Under the pieces are notes generated by a model that saw only the letters and a program-made list of their open reading frames with translations, was not told where the DNA came from and ran no database searches. A stretch of 64,000 nt of DNA from Lumnitzera littorea. Taxonomy: Eukaryota; Streptophyta; Magnoliopsida; Myrtales; Combretaceae. Location: the NCBI GenBank assembly GCA_024138015.1, contig JAMXBB010000003.1, forward strand, positions 75,048,400 through 75,112,399, given 5' to 3'. Made by a program: the position numbers and the translations under genes. Position 1 is the stretch's first letter. The number at the start of each line of letters is the position of its first letter. Shown here one piece after another: positions 12,313 to 22,772 of this stretch.

Positions 12313-12332
12313 TTTGGTGCTATCTATTTATT
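12313..12332 (+). promoter_or_regulatory. Primer binding site of T1, degraded
   Basis: TTTGGTGCTATCTATTTATT follows the LTR directly. It keeps TTTGG and aligns with TTTGGCGCCGTCTGTGGG; both CG dinucleotides are lost by transitions. Confidence 0.8.
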
Positions 12333-12346
12333 TTTAACTTACCCAT

Positions 12347-12867
12347 ATGGCAAAGACAATGATGACAAAAAGTGCAAGTGTTGATTCTTCACCCCAACAC
12401 TAGGTGAGGAGAAGTAAGCATACTAACAAACAATACTTGGCTAAGTTAGAGAAACATTGCCTCGACTTAGACAAAGAAAACAAAGAACTCAATGAAAAAC
12501 ATGATGAGATCTTCAACCTTCTCCATAAAAATGTCTACCCAAATCAAAACCAAGAACATGGCGATAACAACGCTAAGAACAGTGGTAATTCATTCTATTC
12601 TCCTGAATTATCAAAAAAGTAAGCCAAAGTTATACTTGAACCTTTAGCCCCTGCTTTTAAGAAAAGTTATAAGGGAAAGAAACTTCAACAGGTGCACTAT
12701 ACGAGAACCTTATGTGTTAATAACCCTACTGTGATGAGTAAGAAATTCCAAATAAAGAAGAGTCCTTTTATCCCTAGGATTTTAGACAAAGTGATACCAT
12801 AGTACATTAAGCTACCATATTTTAAGACTTACAATGGAACAAGGGATCCTGAAGATCATCTTGAATA
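12347..12867 (+). pseudogene. gag: Tat-type gag, N-terminal part (T1)
   Basis: The ATG at 12347 starts MAKTMMTKSASVDSSP, with a stop at codon 19 (TAG, probably former Gln). The frame then runs on through a heptad-like stretch (YLAKLEKHCLDLDKENKELN near 12430) and reads LPYFKTYNGTRDPEDHLE up to 12867, the entry to the Tat capsid domain. It is cut there by an LTR fragment of another family. The N-terminal coil matches that of element F gag. Confidence 0.8.
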
Positions 12868-13842
12868 AGACTTATATATCATTTCAATTTTTTTTTTTCT
12901 TTCTAATTGTATTGTAATTGTAATAATAAAAAAAAATTGAAGAAAGGAGAAAAAAAAAGAAGAAGAAGAAAGAAAGGCATAAAGAAAAAGAGAAAAAAGG
13001 AAGAAGTGTATTTTAGTTCTTATTAAGCAAATATATATATATAATAAGTAATAATAATAAATAAAATATAATAAAATGAATGATAAAAACAAAAATTGTT
13101 TGAACACTTAGAAAAAATTCGTATTTCAAGATGAGTAAAAACAAAAGTAGATTGACCTTTTCAAAATTAGTGTCTTTTAGATTTCCAAAAATAAAACCTT
13201 GATTGAGACCTTTTAAAGAATTTCTTTAATTAACACCAGATAGGGTAAAAAAAATGTAAACCTAACTTTTTTCTTTACTAAAATCAATCAACTTCCTAAT
13301 ATTTTCGAAACAAACTACGAAAGTCCGATTCTGAATAGCAAGTACATAGGCACCTATACGTATAAGGTGACTTAAAATATGGAAAAAAATTATTTTCCCC
13401 CTTTAGTAAATAATTCTTTAAATTCTTATTTTTTGTAAATAAATATAATTTCAATTATCGCTTGTAAATAGACATTATTGTTAGAAGGGTGTTTGAAAAG
13501 TAATATTAAATTTGAAAATGTTAAAAATGGTACTTGTTCAAGGTTTAATAAGATAGCCTTCAAGCTCAATCTTTTAGTTTTCAAAAACCAAATTTTAGAA
13601 ATTGGTTTTTCAAGTGCACCAGTGGTCAGGTTAAATCGATTCACCTAATCGATTTAACATCAATTTAACCTAACCCTCTTTTTCCCGACTCTAGTTTGGT
13701 GGTGACTCTAAAACGTTTCAAAAATAAAAGAACCAATTTCCTTTAAACCTTAGTCGAGGATCATTATTAAATGGTTAGGGTTTAGTATTGATCAATTTAA
13801 AGAAGACTTAATTATAAAACTAGAAAAAAAACACACTCAACA
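12868..13842 (+). mobile_element. LTR fragment (family of the 50244-52279 solo LTR) inside T1
   Basis: Homologous in opposite orientation to about 50244-51000. Shared landmarks: GTCCGATTCTGAATAGCAAG at 13324 (cf. 50650-50690), CTTTTTCCCGACTC with GGTGGTGACTC near 13690, and GGTTAGGGTTTAGTATTGAT near 13780. The right end ACTCAACA at 13842 matches the family end GGCTCGACA. The family start TGTAGACACC is missing, so the 5' part is lost. Flanking T1 coding sequence is not contiguous: gag C-terminus, protease and RT start are gone. The first 250 bp are AT- and purine-rich low complexity. Confidence 0.75.
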
Positions 13843-14430
13843 AATGGCCAATTGCATGTGTGCATAGACTTTATAGATTTGAAGAAGGCCAATTTGAAAG
13901 ATTATTTCCCCTTGCTTAGAATAGAGTAGATAGTTGACTCAACTACCGAACATGCCTTACTATATTTTATGGATGCGTTTTCTAGCTATAATCAAATCAA
14001 AATGGATGAGGAAGATGAATTTTATACGTCCTTTGTTAATAACTTTGTGACGTGTTATTACACAGTGATGCCCTTCAAGCTCAAAAATGCCAGAGCAACT
14101 TATCCACGGCTTGTCACCAAGATGTTCAAGTCTCAGATTTATTGTAATGTCGAAGTATATGTTAACAACATGATCGTGAAAAGCACGTTAATAAACTAGC
14201 TTCTTACCGATCTTGAGGAGACATTTGACACTTTGAGGAGATACAATATAAAACTAAAGCCATAAAAATATGTTTTTGGTGATACTTTAGGAAATTTTTT
14301 TGGTTATATGGTCAACCGGCATGGCATTGAAGCAAACCTAAGGAACATCAATGCTATTTGAAATATGAAGTCCCTTTACATAATCAAGGAAGTTTAAGAG
14401 ATAACTAAGCTAATAAACATCCTAAACAGA
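13843..14430 (+). pseudogene. pol: Tat reverse transcriptase, N-terminus missing (T1)
   Basis: Starts within RT at NGQLHVCIDFIDLKKANLKD, then FPLLRIE, VDSTTEHALLYFMDAFSSYN near 13970, DEFYTSFVNNFVTCYYTVMP, FKLKNARATY, and VYVNNMIVKS at about 14155-14185. The first catalytic Asp (FMDAF) is kept, but the YVDD box is YVNN (14158-14169), so both metal-binding Asp are Asn. The sequence is open from 13969 to 14199; a stop and a shift follow, then GYMVNRHGIEA near 14310. Confidence 0.9.
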
Positions 14431-15430
14431 TTTGTGTTGAAAAGTGTCGATAGATGTGCAAAGTTTTTCAAAATCTTAAAGAACATGAAAGAATTCTTAT
14501 GGACAGAAGAGTATGAAAGAGCATTCAATGTGTTGAAGGAGTTTCTCGTGTCACCACCAATACTCTTGGCACCTATTTCAGAAGAAAATTTGTATTTATA
14601 TTTGTTAGTTAGTAGTCGAGCTCTTTTCTCTTTCTTAGTTCGATTAGAAGGTAAAGAGCATTGGCCAATTTATTACGTGAGCTATGTTTTACAAGGGATG
14701 GTACACCAATATACAAAGATTGAAAATTTTGTATTGGCAATGGTTTTCTCAATAAGAAAGTTAAAGCCATACTTCAAGGCACATCAAACTATTGTCCTTA
14801 TTTATTAGCCTTTGTGATAAGCTTTGCAATGACCAAACTCCTCGAAGAGGATGATGAAATATGCTCTAGAGTTAAGTACCTATGGTATACAGTACAAACC
14901 CAGAACGACATTGAAAGATTAAGTATTGGTAGATTTTGTGGTCGAATTCACTAGTGAAGAAGACAGCATAAAGATGGCCGAGAAGTCAATATATAATTTA
15001 TATGTCGATGGCTCATCCACTAAAGAAGGATGTAGTATAGGCCTTATTCGGCAAATACCCCACAATGTGAAAGTTGATTATGCTTTGAAGTTTAGGTTTC
15101 CAACTAGCAATAATGAGACCGAATATAAAGCCTTGATAGCTATACTAAAATTGGTGTAAAAAGTTGGTGTCGAGAAAGTTGAAGTTTTTTCTAAGTCATA
15201 ACTAGCTGTAAATCAAGTCAAAGGAAGTTATGTGGCAAAAGAAGAAGTGATGAGTGAGTACTTGCTGATATTGCAAACGCTCAAGGAAGAGTTTCATTCC
15301 TTTTCAATTGAGAAAATACCAAGAAGCAGAAACATTATTATCAATGAGCTGTCAAAGTTAGCTAGTAAAACACTCCTTGATTTAAATGACAAGCTCTTTA
15401 TTAAGTACTTCCCTAATAAGTGCTTATAAA
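14431..15430 (+). pseudogene. pol: RT thumb/connection and RNase H (T1)
   Basis: Open from 14434 to 14808 (124 codons, LWTEEYERAFNVLKEFLVSP then YYVSYVLQGM and FSIRKLKPYF), the longest clean pol stretch of T1. RNase H follows: LYVDGSSTKEGCSIGLI near 15000 holds the first catalytic Asp, FPTSNNETEYKALIAILKLV the Glu. The third acidic site, normally in S-D-S-Q, reads SKS followed by a stop near 15195. It continues through VKGSYVAKEEVMSEYLLILQ and RSRNIIINELSKLAS to 15429. RNase H would remove RNA from the RNA/DNA hybrid. Confidence 0.88.
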
Positions 15431-15589
15431 ACCATTGAGTTAAGCTATAAGTTGGCTTCCTACCTAAAGGAGAAGTCTTAGATGTATCCAATTACAGACC
15501 ATTTGAAGGACGGTGTTCTCCTAAATGATAGGAAAGAAGCTCATATTATCAAGCCACAAATTATACATTGATTGACAACCAATTATACA

Positions 15590-16590
15590 AATGTTGCCTT
15601 TCCCAACCTTATCTTCAATGTCTTTTGTCAAAGGACATACAATAAATACTGTCTAAATTATATGGTGGTATTTGTAACAACCATGTAAAGGGCTAAACCT
15701 TGTATGTCTACATACCATGACTCAGCAATCATTGGCTGACTATGGGAGAAGATCCAAAATCTACAGTTCAGCAATGTCTACAATGCCAAAAACATGAGGC
15801 ACTAAGCCATGCACCTTCTACTAAACTCCATACCCTTACCAACCCTTGGCCTTTTGCTCAATAGGGATTAGATATACTTAGACCATTTCCAAGGTCTATA
15901 GCACAACAACAATTCATCATAGTTGCCATAGAGTATTTTACCAAATGGGTAGAGGTCAAAGCAGTGGCTAGAGTCATTGAATAAAAGGTCAAAGCTTTTG
16001 TTTTCAACTTCATCATATTGAGATTTAGGGTTTCATTTATGATAATCATTGACAATGGACCATAGTTCTATAATGATAAGTTTAGAGCATTTTGTGAGAA
16101 ACATGGCATTCATCTAAATTACACTTTAGTGGCTCATCCTCAAACCAATGGGCAAGTGGAAGCTATTAATAAGATCATCTTGCATTGTTTGAAGAGGAAA
16201 GTTGACCAATTCAAGGGTAAATGGGTAAACGAACTGCTAAGTTTTTTATGAGGTCATAGGACTATCCATAAGACTTCAACTAAAGAAACACCCTTTAAAT
16301 TGGCATATGGGTCTAAAGGTGTACTACTAATTGAGATGGATCTACCCAATTATCTTACGTAGAACTTTAACATAATGGCCAATCAGGTTAGCCTTATGAC
16401 CAATTTTGACACAATCAAGGTGATAAGAGATGTTGCAAGGGTGATAGTTATTGCATATCAGCATAGAGTAATAAGATATTACAATCAAAAGGTTAAACAT
16501 AAGGTATTTTGGCTTAGTGATCTGGTTTGCAAAAAATTAGAGGCAACTAGCAAGCGAGAGAACCAAAGGAAGCTCAGCGCAAATTAGGAA
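15590..16590 (+). pseudogene. pol: Integrase (T1), all three catalytic acids visible but broken
   Basis: A zinc-binding remnant (CLQCQKHEALSHAP near 15780) is followed by the core. GLDILRPFPRSI at 15865 holds the first Asp, IIIDNGP near 16045 the second, and QTNGQVEAINKIILHCLKRK near 16150 the Glu, with KWVNELLSFL after it. The C-terminal part continues in the open stretch 16375-16587 (VSLMTNFDTIKVIRDVARVI to VCKKLEATSKRENQRKL). At least four in-frame stops, several at former Gln or Trp codons. Integrase would insert the DNA copy. Confidence 0.9.
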
Positions 16591-17079
16591 GATCTTATTA
16601 AGATTCGAGAATCATAAGCAAAGGGGCCTATCAACTAGAAAAGGCTAAAAGGGACAATCGTCCTTCGGGCATAGAATGCCAAAAATTTGAAGCTTTACTT
16701 TACTTAGTTCCTTTGCAGTTATGGTTTGTTTCTTTTTCTATTATGAATGTTGTAAGGCGATGGCTTACATCTTGTTTCAAGATTGAAATGTCCATTTCAA
16801 GTTTATGAGTGTCTCTACTTTCCATCGTTTTCATTCCCATTCATTACATGATTAATGGATTAATGAAGTTTTAGCTATGTAGTGAACGAACTAATATTTA
16901 ATAAGTTTAAACCTACAATGGCTAACGAGCTTAATAATTGTTGACGAGTGATGTTAATTCTTCTTTAAAAATATGTCAAGAAATTAGAGAATGAGCTCTA
17001 TTATGCCTTTAATAGGTAATCTCACGGTAAAGGAAAAAACACTAGTTCACATCTTATGTGGCTAACGAACACTATGTCT
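16591..17079 (+). other. T1 spacer downstream of integrase
   Basis: Non-coding, about 490 bp, stops in all frames; pyrimidine-rich around 16720-16850. Nothing further recognised. Confidence 0.5.
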
Positions 17080-17084
17080 ACGAG

Positions 17085-17205
17085 AAGACATTTATATGCG
17101 CATGAAATAAAATGTGTTGAAAACAAATAAGTTATGCGTGAAATAAAATGTACCAAAAACTAGTAGCTTGTGCATAAAATGGAATGTGCTAGAAATAAAA
17201 GGTGT
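17085..17205. repeat. Short tandem repeats in T1 3' region
   Basis: Three diverged units of roughly 36-40 bp built around (TGCGCA/TGCGTG)AAATAAAATG followed by a GAAAACAAATAAG-like tail. The minus-strand translation repeats F-x-T-F-Y-F. Position, between integrase and the antisense gene, is where Tat/Ogre elements often carry variable tandem repeats. Confidence 0.6.
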
Positions 17206-17299
17206 AAACGCCAAACATCTTATTACAGCAAAAGGTTGGCTTCCTGACCATATTATGCCTATACAATCTTTATGAAAATAGTGCACAAATTAACTGATC

Positions 17300-17804
17300 A
17301 AATCAAGAATCTGGAACATTCTTGTTCTTAGATTGAGTAGAAGTGTTGTCTTGATTAGAAGAAGATGAGACCTTTGTAGAGCTTACTTCTTTTTTGGTAC
17401 TAAGGGTTTTAGACTAGTTGTATGTCACTTTATGAACATAGTAGGTCTCCTTAGATGATCATTCCTCATCATTGACAGGAACTTCAATGTTATCGCCCTA
17501 TTCTTGAACTCCTGTCTTTGCTTCTTTGCCAACTTCTTCATCGCCACAACTTACATCATTGTCATCAACGTTAGCAAAGTCCAAGCATGACAAATCATAG
17601 TTAGGGTGAGCTTTTAAAATATCTTTTCTCACCTGTTGGACCCCTTATAGAAGCTTTTTTCAAAGCATTCTCCCATACTTTTGATTGGGAATCACAATTT
17701 CTAGTGCCTCCTCCACGGAGGGCTTCTTTTTGGCTACCTCCTCAAATTTAGCAATAAGGGACTTGAGCTTGGAGCTGTTTATCTCCAATTGCTTTATTCA
17801 CATC
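17300..17804 (-). pseudogene. Antisense gene of T1, C-terminal part
   Basis: Minus strand, reading leftward from the E' insertion: IKQLEINSSKLKSLIAKFEE near 17770, VAKKKPSVEEALEIVIPNQK, then VRKDILKAHPNYDLSCLDFA near 17600, then an acidic tail rich in Asp/Glu (DDNDVSCGDEEVGKEAKTG). The NYDLSCLDF motif recurs as DYDLSCMDF in the antisense gene of T0. At least two stops. Tat-group elements are known to carry an ORF on the opposite strand here; its function is unknown. Confidence 0.7.
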
Positions 17805-17809
17805 CTTAA
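17805..17809. repeat. Target site duplication CTTAA, left of E'
   Basis: CTTAA borders the left LTR of E' and recurs at 23672-23676. Confidence 0.85.
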
Positions 17810-18682
17810 TGACACATCTCCGGGGTCAAACACATTGAGAAATACCACAACAAAGAGACAAAAAAAGGAAATAAGGAAAAGCAAGCAAAGTGCAAGCAAC
17901 CACCAAACTAGATATGACATACTAGTTGATCCTACTCAGCTTATAATTTGCCAGATATGACTCATTGATTCCAACTAAAGGGTTACTCACTACTACTCCT
18001 TGCTAAAGGGAATATATAAGAGTTGAAGGGTAATGAGAACACTGGGGTTGTTCAAAGGGAAACTTATATAAATTCTAAAAAAGAAGTTGTCCATGTACAT
18101 TAAGTAAGGGTTTATATACCCATTCTACTAAGGTTACTTTACATATATGAAAAGACAAAAGGATATTCTACAAATAGGATACATAAAACATAATTGAAAG
18201 GGTAAAAGAGACAAAGAATATCTTGTATGGAAAAGTAAAGAAGCCTTGTAGAATGTCATGCCAAAAGACATGTGTTACATAGTGGCTGGTCGTTCTAAAT
18301 TATAGTACAAATTAGATGAAATAAAGAAAAGAGGGAGTTTGTAGTCAAGGGCTAACCCAATCTAGATCAAGTCGAAGCTCGATTAATCATTTGCTAGAGA
18401 GTACTCAACTTGGGTAGGGGTCAAACATTGGTGGACGACTTGGGTGGTTGGCTCGGATAGTCTTTGGAGGCTATTTGCTCAAATGTTATGTCATAGCATA
18501 ATTGTTCTACAGGTTTGGTACATGTAACAACTCGGTAGTCAAGTCGGCAGTAGTAGAAAACATAGAGGTCGAGGTAGGAATCGCCATCTTGGATGGGGCA
18601 TCAAGATAGTATTCTCTAGGTGAATCCCTAGAGTCATCTAGCTTAGCTACGCATGATCAGTCTAAGGGGTTAATTCTTATCA
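17810..18682 (-). mobile_element. 3' LTR of E'
   Basis: 873 bp, colinear with 22773-23671. Minus-strand start TGATAAGAAT at 18682. Shared landmarks include ACAAAGAGACAA near 17849 / 22819 and GGTAATGAGAACA near 18030 / 23010. A TATA-like tract is at about 18110. Confidence 0.88.
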
Positions 18683-18764
18683 TCTACCTAAAGGTCAGAA
18701 AGATTGGTCCTCAAATTTGAAGTGGTCTCTGGTTCTTGTTCTTCTAGGGCACTTTTAGGGTCTT

Positions 18765-19830
18765 CTTCTTCTAGTTTGTGAGGAATCAGGTCGCACACAT
18801 TGAAAATGGAGGAAACACCATAGTCATTAAGCAACTCAATATGGTAAGTGTTGCAGTTGATCCTTTTAGGAATCTTAAATGGACCTTTAGCTCATAGAGA
18901 TAACTTAGTCTCCTAGCTTGAAAGAAACAATTCAATAACCTTGACTACTAATCTCTTGTTGTCTTTGATTGAACTTAACGATCTATCTTATTACAGTCTG
19001 GTGTAGGTCTTGCAATTCTTAGGCTCGGTTTAGTCCAGATTGACTTTCTTTAGCAGTTACGGGTTACTAGTCAAATATAGGGGGATAGTAGGGATGAGGC
19101 CATAGATGACCTAGAATGGGGTCTTTCCAATGGTGTTGTAGATGGTTTCGTTGTATGAGAACTCCATAACTAGTAGACATAGATACCAATCTTTCAAGTT
19201 CTTTCCTACAATAGCTCTAAGTAAATTACCTAGCATCCTATTCACCACTTCAATATGGCCATCAGTTTGGGGGTAGCTATTAGAGCTAAACACAAGTTTA
19301 GTTCTAAGTCTTCTCTAAGATATCTTCCAAAAATAGCTCAAAAATTTTGTATTCTGATCTAAAGCAATAGTCTTCGACACTCTATGTAGTTTAACAACTT
19401 CCTACAAAAACAAATCAGCAATTTATAAAGCATCATTAGTTCGATCGCATGGAAAGAAGTGTGCCATTTTGCTAAAGCGGTCCACTACAACAAAGATAAA
19501 ATCTTTTCCCTTAGATGTATGGGGCAACCTTAGGACAAAGTCTATGCTGATGTTAGCCTAAGGTAAGGTTAGTGTTAGCAAAGGCATATATTCTCCATTA
19601 GGCTCTCTTTTCCCCTTAGCTTGCTTGTACACTTCACAGCTACTAACTATCTTATGAACATCTTTGGCTAAACTAAGTTAGTAAAAATTTTCCTTCAATA
19701 GATTGGTTGTTTTGGTCTCTCCAAAATGACTAGATAGTCTACCACTATAAGCCTCCCTCACCAACAATTCATGTGCAGAATAGTTTAGTATACACAACCT
19801 TCAGTCCTTGAATAGATAACATTCCCTAAG
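18765..19830 (-). pseudogene. pol: Integrase of E'
   Basis: Minus strand. A zinc-binding region (SSHFGETKTTNLLKENFY, then VSSCEVYKQAKGK near 19640) precedes the core. ISIDFVLRLPHTSKGKDF near 19530 holds the first Asp, FIFVVVDRFSKMAHFFPC follows, IALDQNTKFLSYFW near 19350 holds the second Asp, and YPQTDGHIEVVNRMLGNLLR near 19260 the Glu. The longest clean stretch is 19111-19293. The C-terminus reads GPFKIPKRINCNTYHIELL near 18870 and SSIFNVCDLIPHKLEEED, the usual end of plant chromovirus integrase. Several stops. Confidence 0.88.
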
Positions 19831-19904
19831 ATAATATCCTCTAATAGCAACTCCCTCTCAACACTGCTCAAGAATGGGGCCAAAATGAGGGTAATGAACA
19901 TACT

Positions 19905-20395
19905 ACTCAGTGATGAGTGAAAATCTCAAAAACTTTGTCTACAAAGTGGTCAATAAGGTTTGCTGATGTGACAGAGCATTGGTGACCATGTTGGCTTCCT
20001 TTCTTATGCCAAATTACATAGGAGAAACCCTTCGTAAACTCTAGCCACTTAGCTTGCCTCTTTGAAAGTTTGTTCTGACTTCCAAGGTGCTTCAATGACT
20101 CATGCTCAGTATAAATAACAAACTCTTATAGTAGTAATTAGTGTTGCTAGACAATAAGTGCTCGAAAAAGAGAGTATAACTCTTTCTTGTACATAGAATA
20201 ATTTCGGGTAGCACTATTAAGCTTCTCACTGTTATAGGTGATGAGTAGTCAGTACTACATCAAGACTATGCTAATTCCAATGTTAGATGCATCACATTTA
20301 AATTTAAAGGGCTTATCAAAATCTAGTAATGATAGGATAAGGATGGAGGTAAGCTTCTCTTTAATCTCCCTAAAGCTCTATTTAGCTCTATTGCT
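19905..20395 (-). pseudogene. pol: RNase H of E'
   Basis: Minus strand: SFREIKEKLTSILILSLLDF near 20360, then DKPFKFKCDASNIGISIVLM near 20290 with the first acidic residue, SEKLNSATRNYSMYKKELYS near 20200 with the Glu region, FVIYTEHESLKHLGSQNKLS near 20100 (the usual T-D-H is T-E-H), and KRQAKWLEFTKGFSYVIWHK near 20040. Mostly one frame with a few stops. Confidence 0.85.
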
Positions 20396-20850
20396 CCATC
20401 TAAAATGGCATAACTAACCATTCGTAGAGAATATGCTTAGTCTTGAAGGCAGTCTTCCACTCATCACTTGATCTCACGCAAATTTGGTGGTAATTACTTC
20501 GCAAATCAATCTTTGAAAATATTTTGGCACCATGTACTCATCCATCATGTCATTGAGCCTTGGTATTGAGTATTTATACTTCGCAATGATGTGATTGATT
20601 GCTCGGCTATCATTACACATACGCCATGAACCATCTTTCTTTAGGACAAGCCAAGCTGGTACAACACGAAGGCTCATGCTCTCCCCCACATAGCATCGCT
20701 CTTTAAGCTCATCCACTCGTCTTTTCAACTTTAGAGCCTGCTCAGGGTTTATTCTATATATAGGTTAGTCCGATAAGGTGGTGCCTAGCTGCAAATCAAT
20801 ATAATGCTCTATGCCTTAGAGTAAGGGTTGTCCTTTATGAAGTTCCTTGG
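20396..20850 (-). pseudogene. pol: Reverse transcriptase of E', catalytic segment deleted
   Basis: Minus strand. Open from 20728 to 20474: RRVDELKERCYVGESMSLRV, PAWLVLKKDGSWRMCNDSRA, IPRLNDMMDEYM. After a shift it continues SDEWKTAFKTKHILYEWLVM-PF near 20410 and then jumps, within about 10 bases, to the RNase H connection (WSNRAK.SFREI). The roughly 100 residues that normally hold the YVDD box and thumb are missing. The element could not have made its own RT after this deletion. Confidence 0.88.
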
Positions 20851-21539
20851 GAAACAGGTTGGAAAACTCATCAATCAGCATTTGGTTTTCATTTGAAACA
20901 TCTTTCAAATCTCTCATCTCTAGTAATCTTCTAATTAATAGAAACATAGGCTCTTTGGCCTTCTCAATAGCTTGTAGTTCTCTTCGGCTCATCATTAGGG
21001 CCTTCTTCTCACTTACTCAGGTGAGTTGATTATGGGTTGCAACATAATCTTCTTTCCATCCTTAACAAAGACATAGGTGTTCTTGTACCCATTGTGAGTA
21101 ATACGTCAGTCAAATAACTAAGGTCATCTAAGCAACAGATATGAAGCTCCTATAGGGAGGACATTGCACACTACTTCGTCCCTGTACATACTCCCAACAT
21201 TGAGCAACATAATTACCTATTCAGTCACGTACAAAGTACCCTTACCATGAAGCTAATGTAGCTTGTATGGTTGGTGATGCAAGGTTGGCAAACCTAACCT
21301 TTACACGAAGGACTGTACACTTCACCTCGCTAATCTTTCGTCTAGAGGTCTGCCCTCTTTCATATGTCATCAAGGTCAGTCTAGCCTCAGTTCGGCTCAG
21401 TTATCCAACTCGACTATCCATAGATTGGTCATTCCTCTCCATGGCTTGGTATGGCCTCCTCAACTCAGCTTGAATAAGTCGATGTGGAGTAGGGTCTCAA
21501 GAGAATGTTGGCCTAAGTCAACTCGAAGCACTTGTTCTC
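20851..21539 (-). pseudogene. pol: Protease-to-RT linker of E', decayed
   Basis: Minus strand. Around 21180-21010 a conserved linker can be read: GSMYRDEVVCNVLPIGASYL, then ITHNGYKNTYVFVKDGKKIM and LQPIINSPE. This matches the stretch between protease and RT in plant chromoviruses. A protease Asp-Ser-Gly site was not found with confidence. Confidence 0.65.
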
Positions 21540-22060
21540 TATTTTTTGACCTTCCATGCTATCTTAATTGCCTCTTCCAATTTATAAAACCTCTACATTT
21601 CCACAATGTTACAAATCTCATGTTTGAGCTTATAAATGAACCTCAATACTATACGAGCCTCTAGTTTTTTGACATTGGTTCAAATCATAAGCATAAGGAA
21701 CTCTCTCACGTAATCATCAACAAATCGACCTCCTTGGTGAAATTCCTATAACATTGTAAATGTATCCTACGAGTAGATCTCGGGCACAAATCTACCCCTT
21801 AACAACCTCTCCATCTCATTATAGGTTCTCACTCCTTGTCTTCCATCTCTTACTCTAGCTGCATTCATATTTTTCTACTACATAGTGGTATACCTAGTAA
21901 ACTCCAGTGTAGTAAGTTGAACCTTGATAGCATCTATATAGCCATAATAGTAAAACACCTTCTCGACCTTCTCTTCCAACTCTAAGTATTCATTTACATC
22001 TCCATTTCCACTAAAGGGCAGAATTTGGACCTTAACACTATCAAGTCCTCAAGGAGCTCG
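21540..22060 (-). pseudogene. gag: Gag capsid region of E'
   Basis: Minus strand, from 22055: KVQILPFSGNGDVNEYLELE, EKVEKVFYYYGYIDAIKVQL, TTLEFTRYTTM, then RTYNEMERLLRGRFVPEIYS near 21810, GGRFVDDYVREFLMLMI near 21710, LRFIYKLKHEICNIVEM near 21620 and FYKLEEAIKIAWKV at 21550. This is the plant chromovirus capsid pattern in a single frame with about five stops, three of them where Trp or Gln is expected. Confidence 0.85.
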
Positions 22061-22253
22061 ATGTCCTCGCTCTTATGCTTAATATACTCATCCTCTTCTT
22101 CTTCCCCTTTGTCAATCTCTACATCTACTTCCTTACCATCCTCTTCTTTCTCTTCCAACTCTAGCCTTCGTCTAGTAACTTAGTCTACAACTCCTCTAAC
22201 TCGTTGGGGTTAAACTAGGCAGTTGGCTTGACTACTTTGGCCATAGCCTCTCT

Positions 22254-22502
22254 CTAGAACATTTTTGAGCAGGTTATGTTGCAACATACCCTAAGGTTAT
22301 TGCCTACTAACTTGCATCGCATTACTAAACTCTTAATAGGGTTGGTGAGTCTATTAAGTTTGTCATCAACTAACCTAAGAGTGTTACCACTATTTTGACT
22401 ACAACTAGGTTGAGCACCACTACTCAAGTCTCTAATAACACCTTCAACACTTGATTCCAACATGGTACAATACTTTTTGAATAGATTAACAACACAATAC
22501 AA
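22254..22502 (-). pseudogene. Upstream open stretch of E' leader/gag
   Basis: An 82-codon open frame between the 5' LTR and gag, in the position of the gag N-terminus. It is Ser/Asn-rich with no recognised domain. It could be a remnant of the gag N-terminus or chance. Confidence 0.35.
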
Positions 22503-22759
22503 AGGAAGACAATGCTACCTTACTACCCAACACTTCGACTAACACGCTAACAAATTTAATACCTAATAATCATTCAAATACGATACAAATGAACTTACTT
22601 TGTTTTCATAGTGAAAAATAGAGTAAGAATAGAGTAGAAAAGAACTACACTTGCCAACACACAAACATACTGTAGCAGTTGTGGAAGAAACACAACAGCT
22701 ACTAACAATAACTGAACCAAAACTTCACTACAACTTTACACACTCCCTCTCGAAACCAT

Positions 22760-22771
22760 GCTTTGATACTA
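22760..22771 (-). promoter_or_regulatory. Primer binding site of E'
   Basis: The minus strand reads TAGTATCAAAGC, two changes from TGGTATCAGAGC (initiator Met-tRNA complement), directly beside the 5' LTR. Confidence 0.8.
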
Positions 22772-22772
22772 G

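Noticed and set aside
12856..13107. 83-codon minus-strand frame rich in Phe/Ser/Tyr
   Set aside because: Lies over the A- and purine-rich start of the LTR fragment inside T1.
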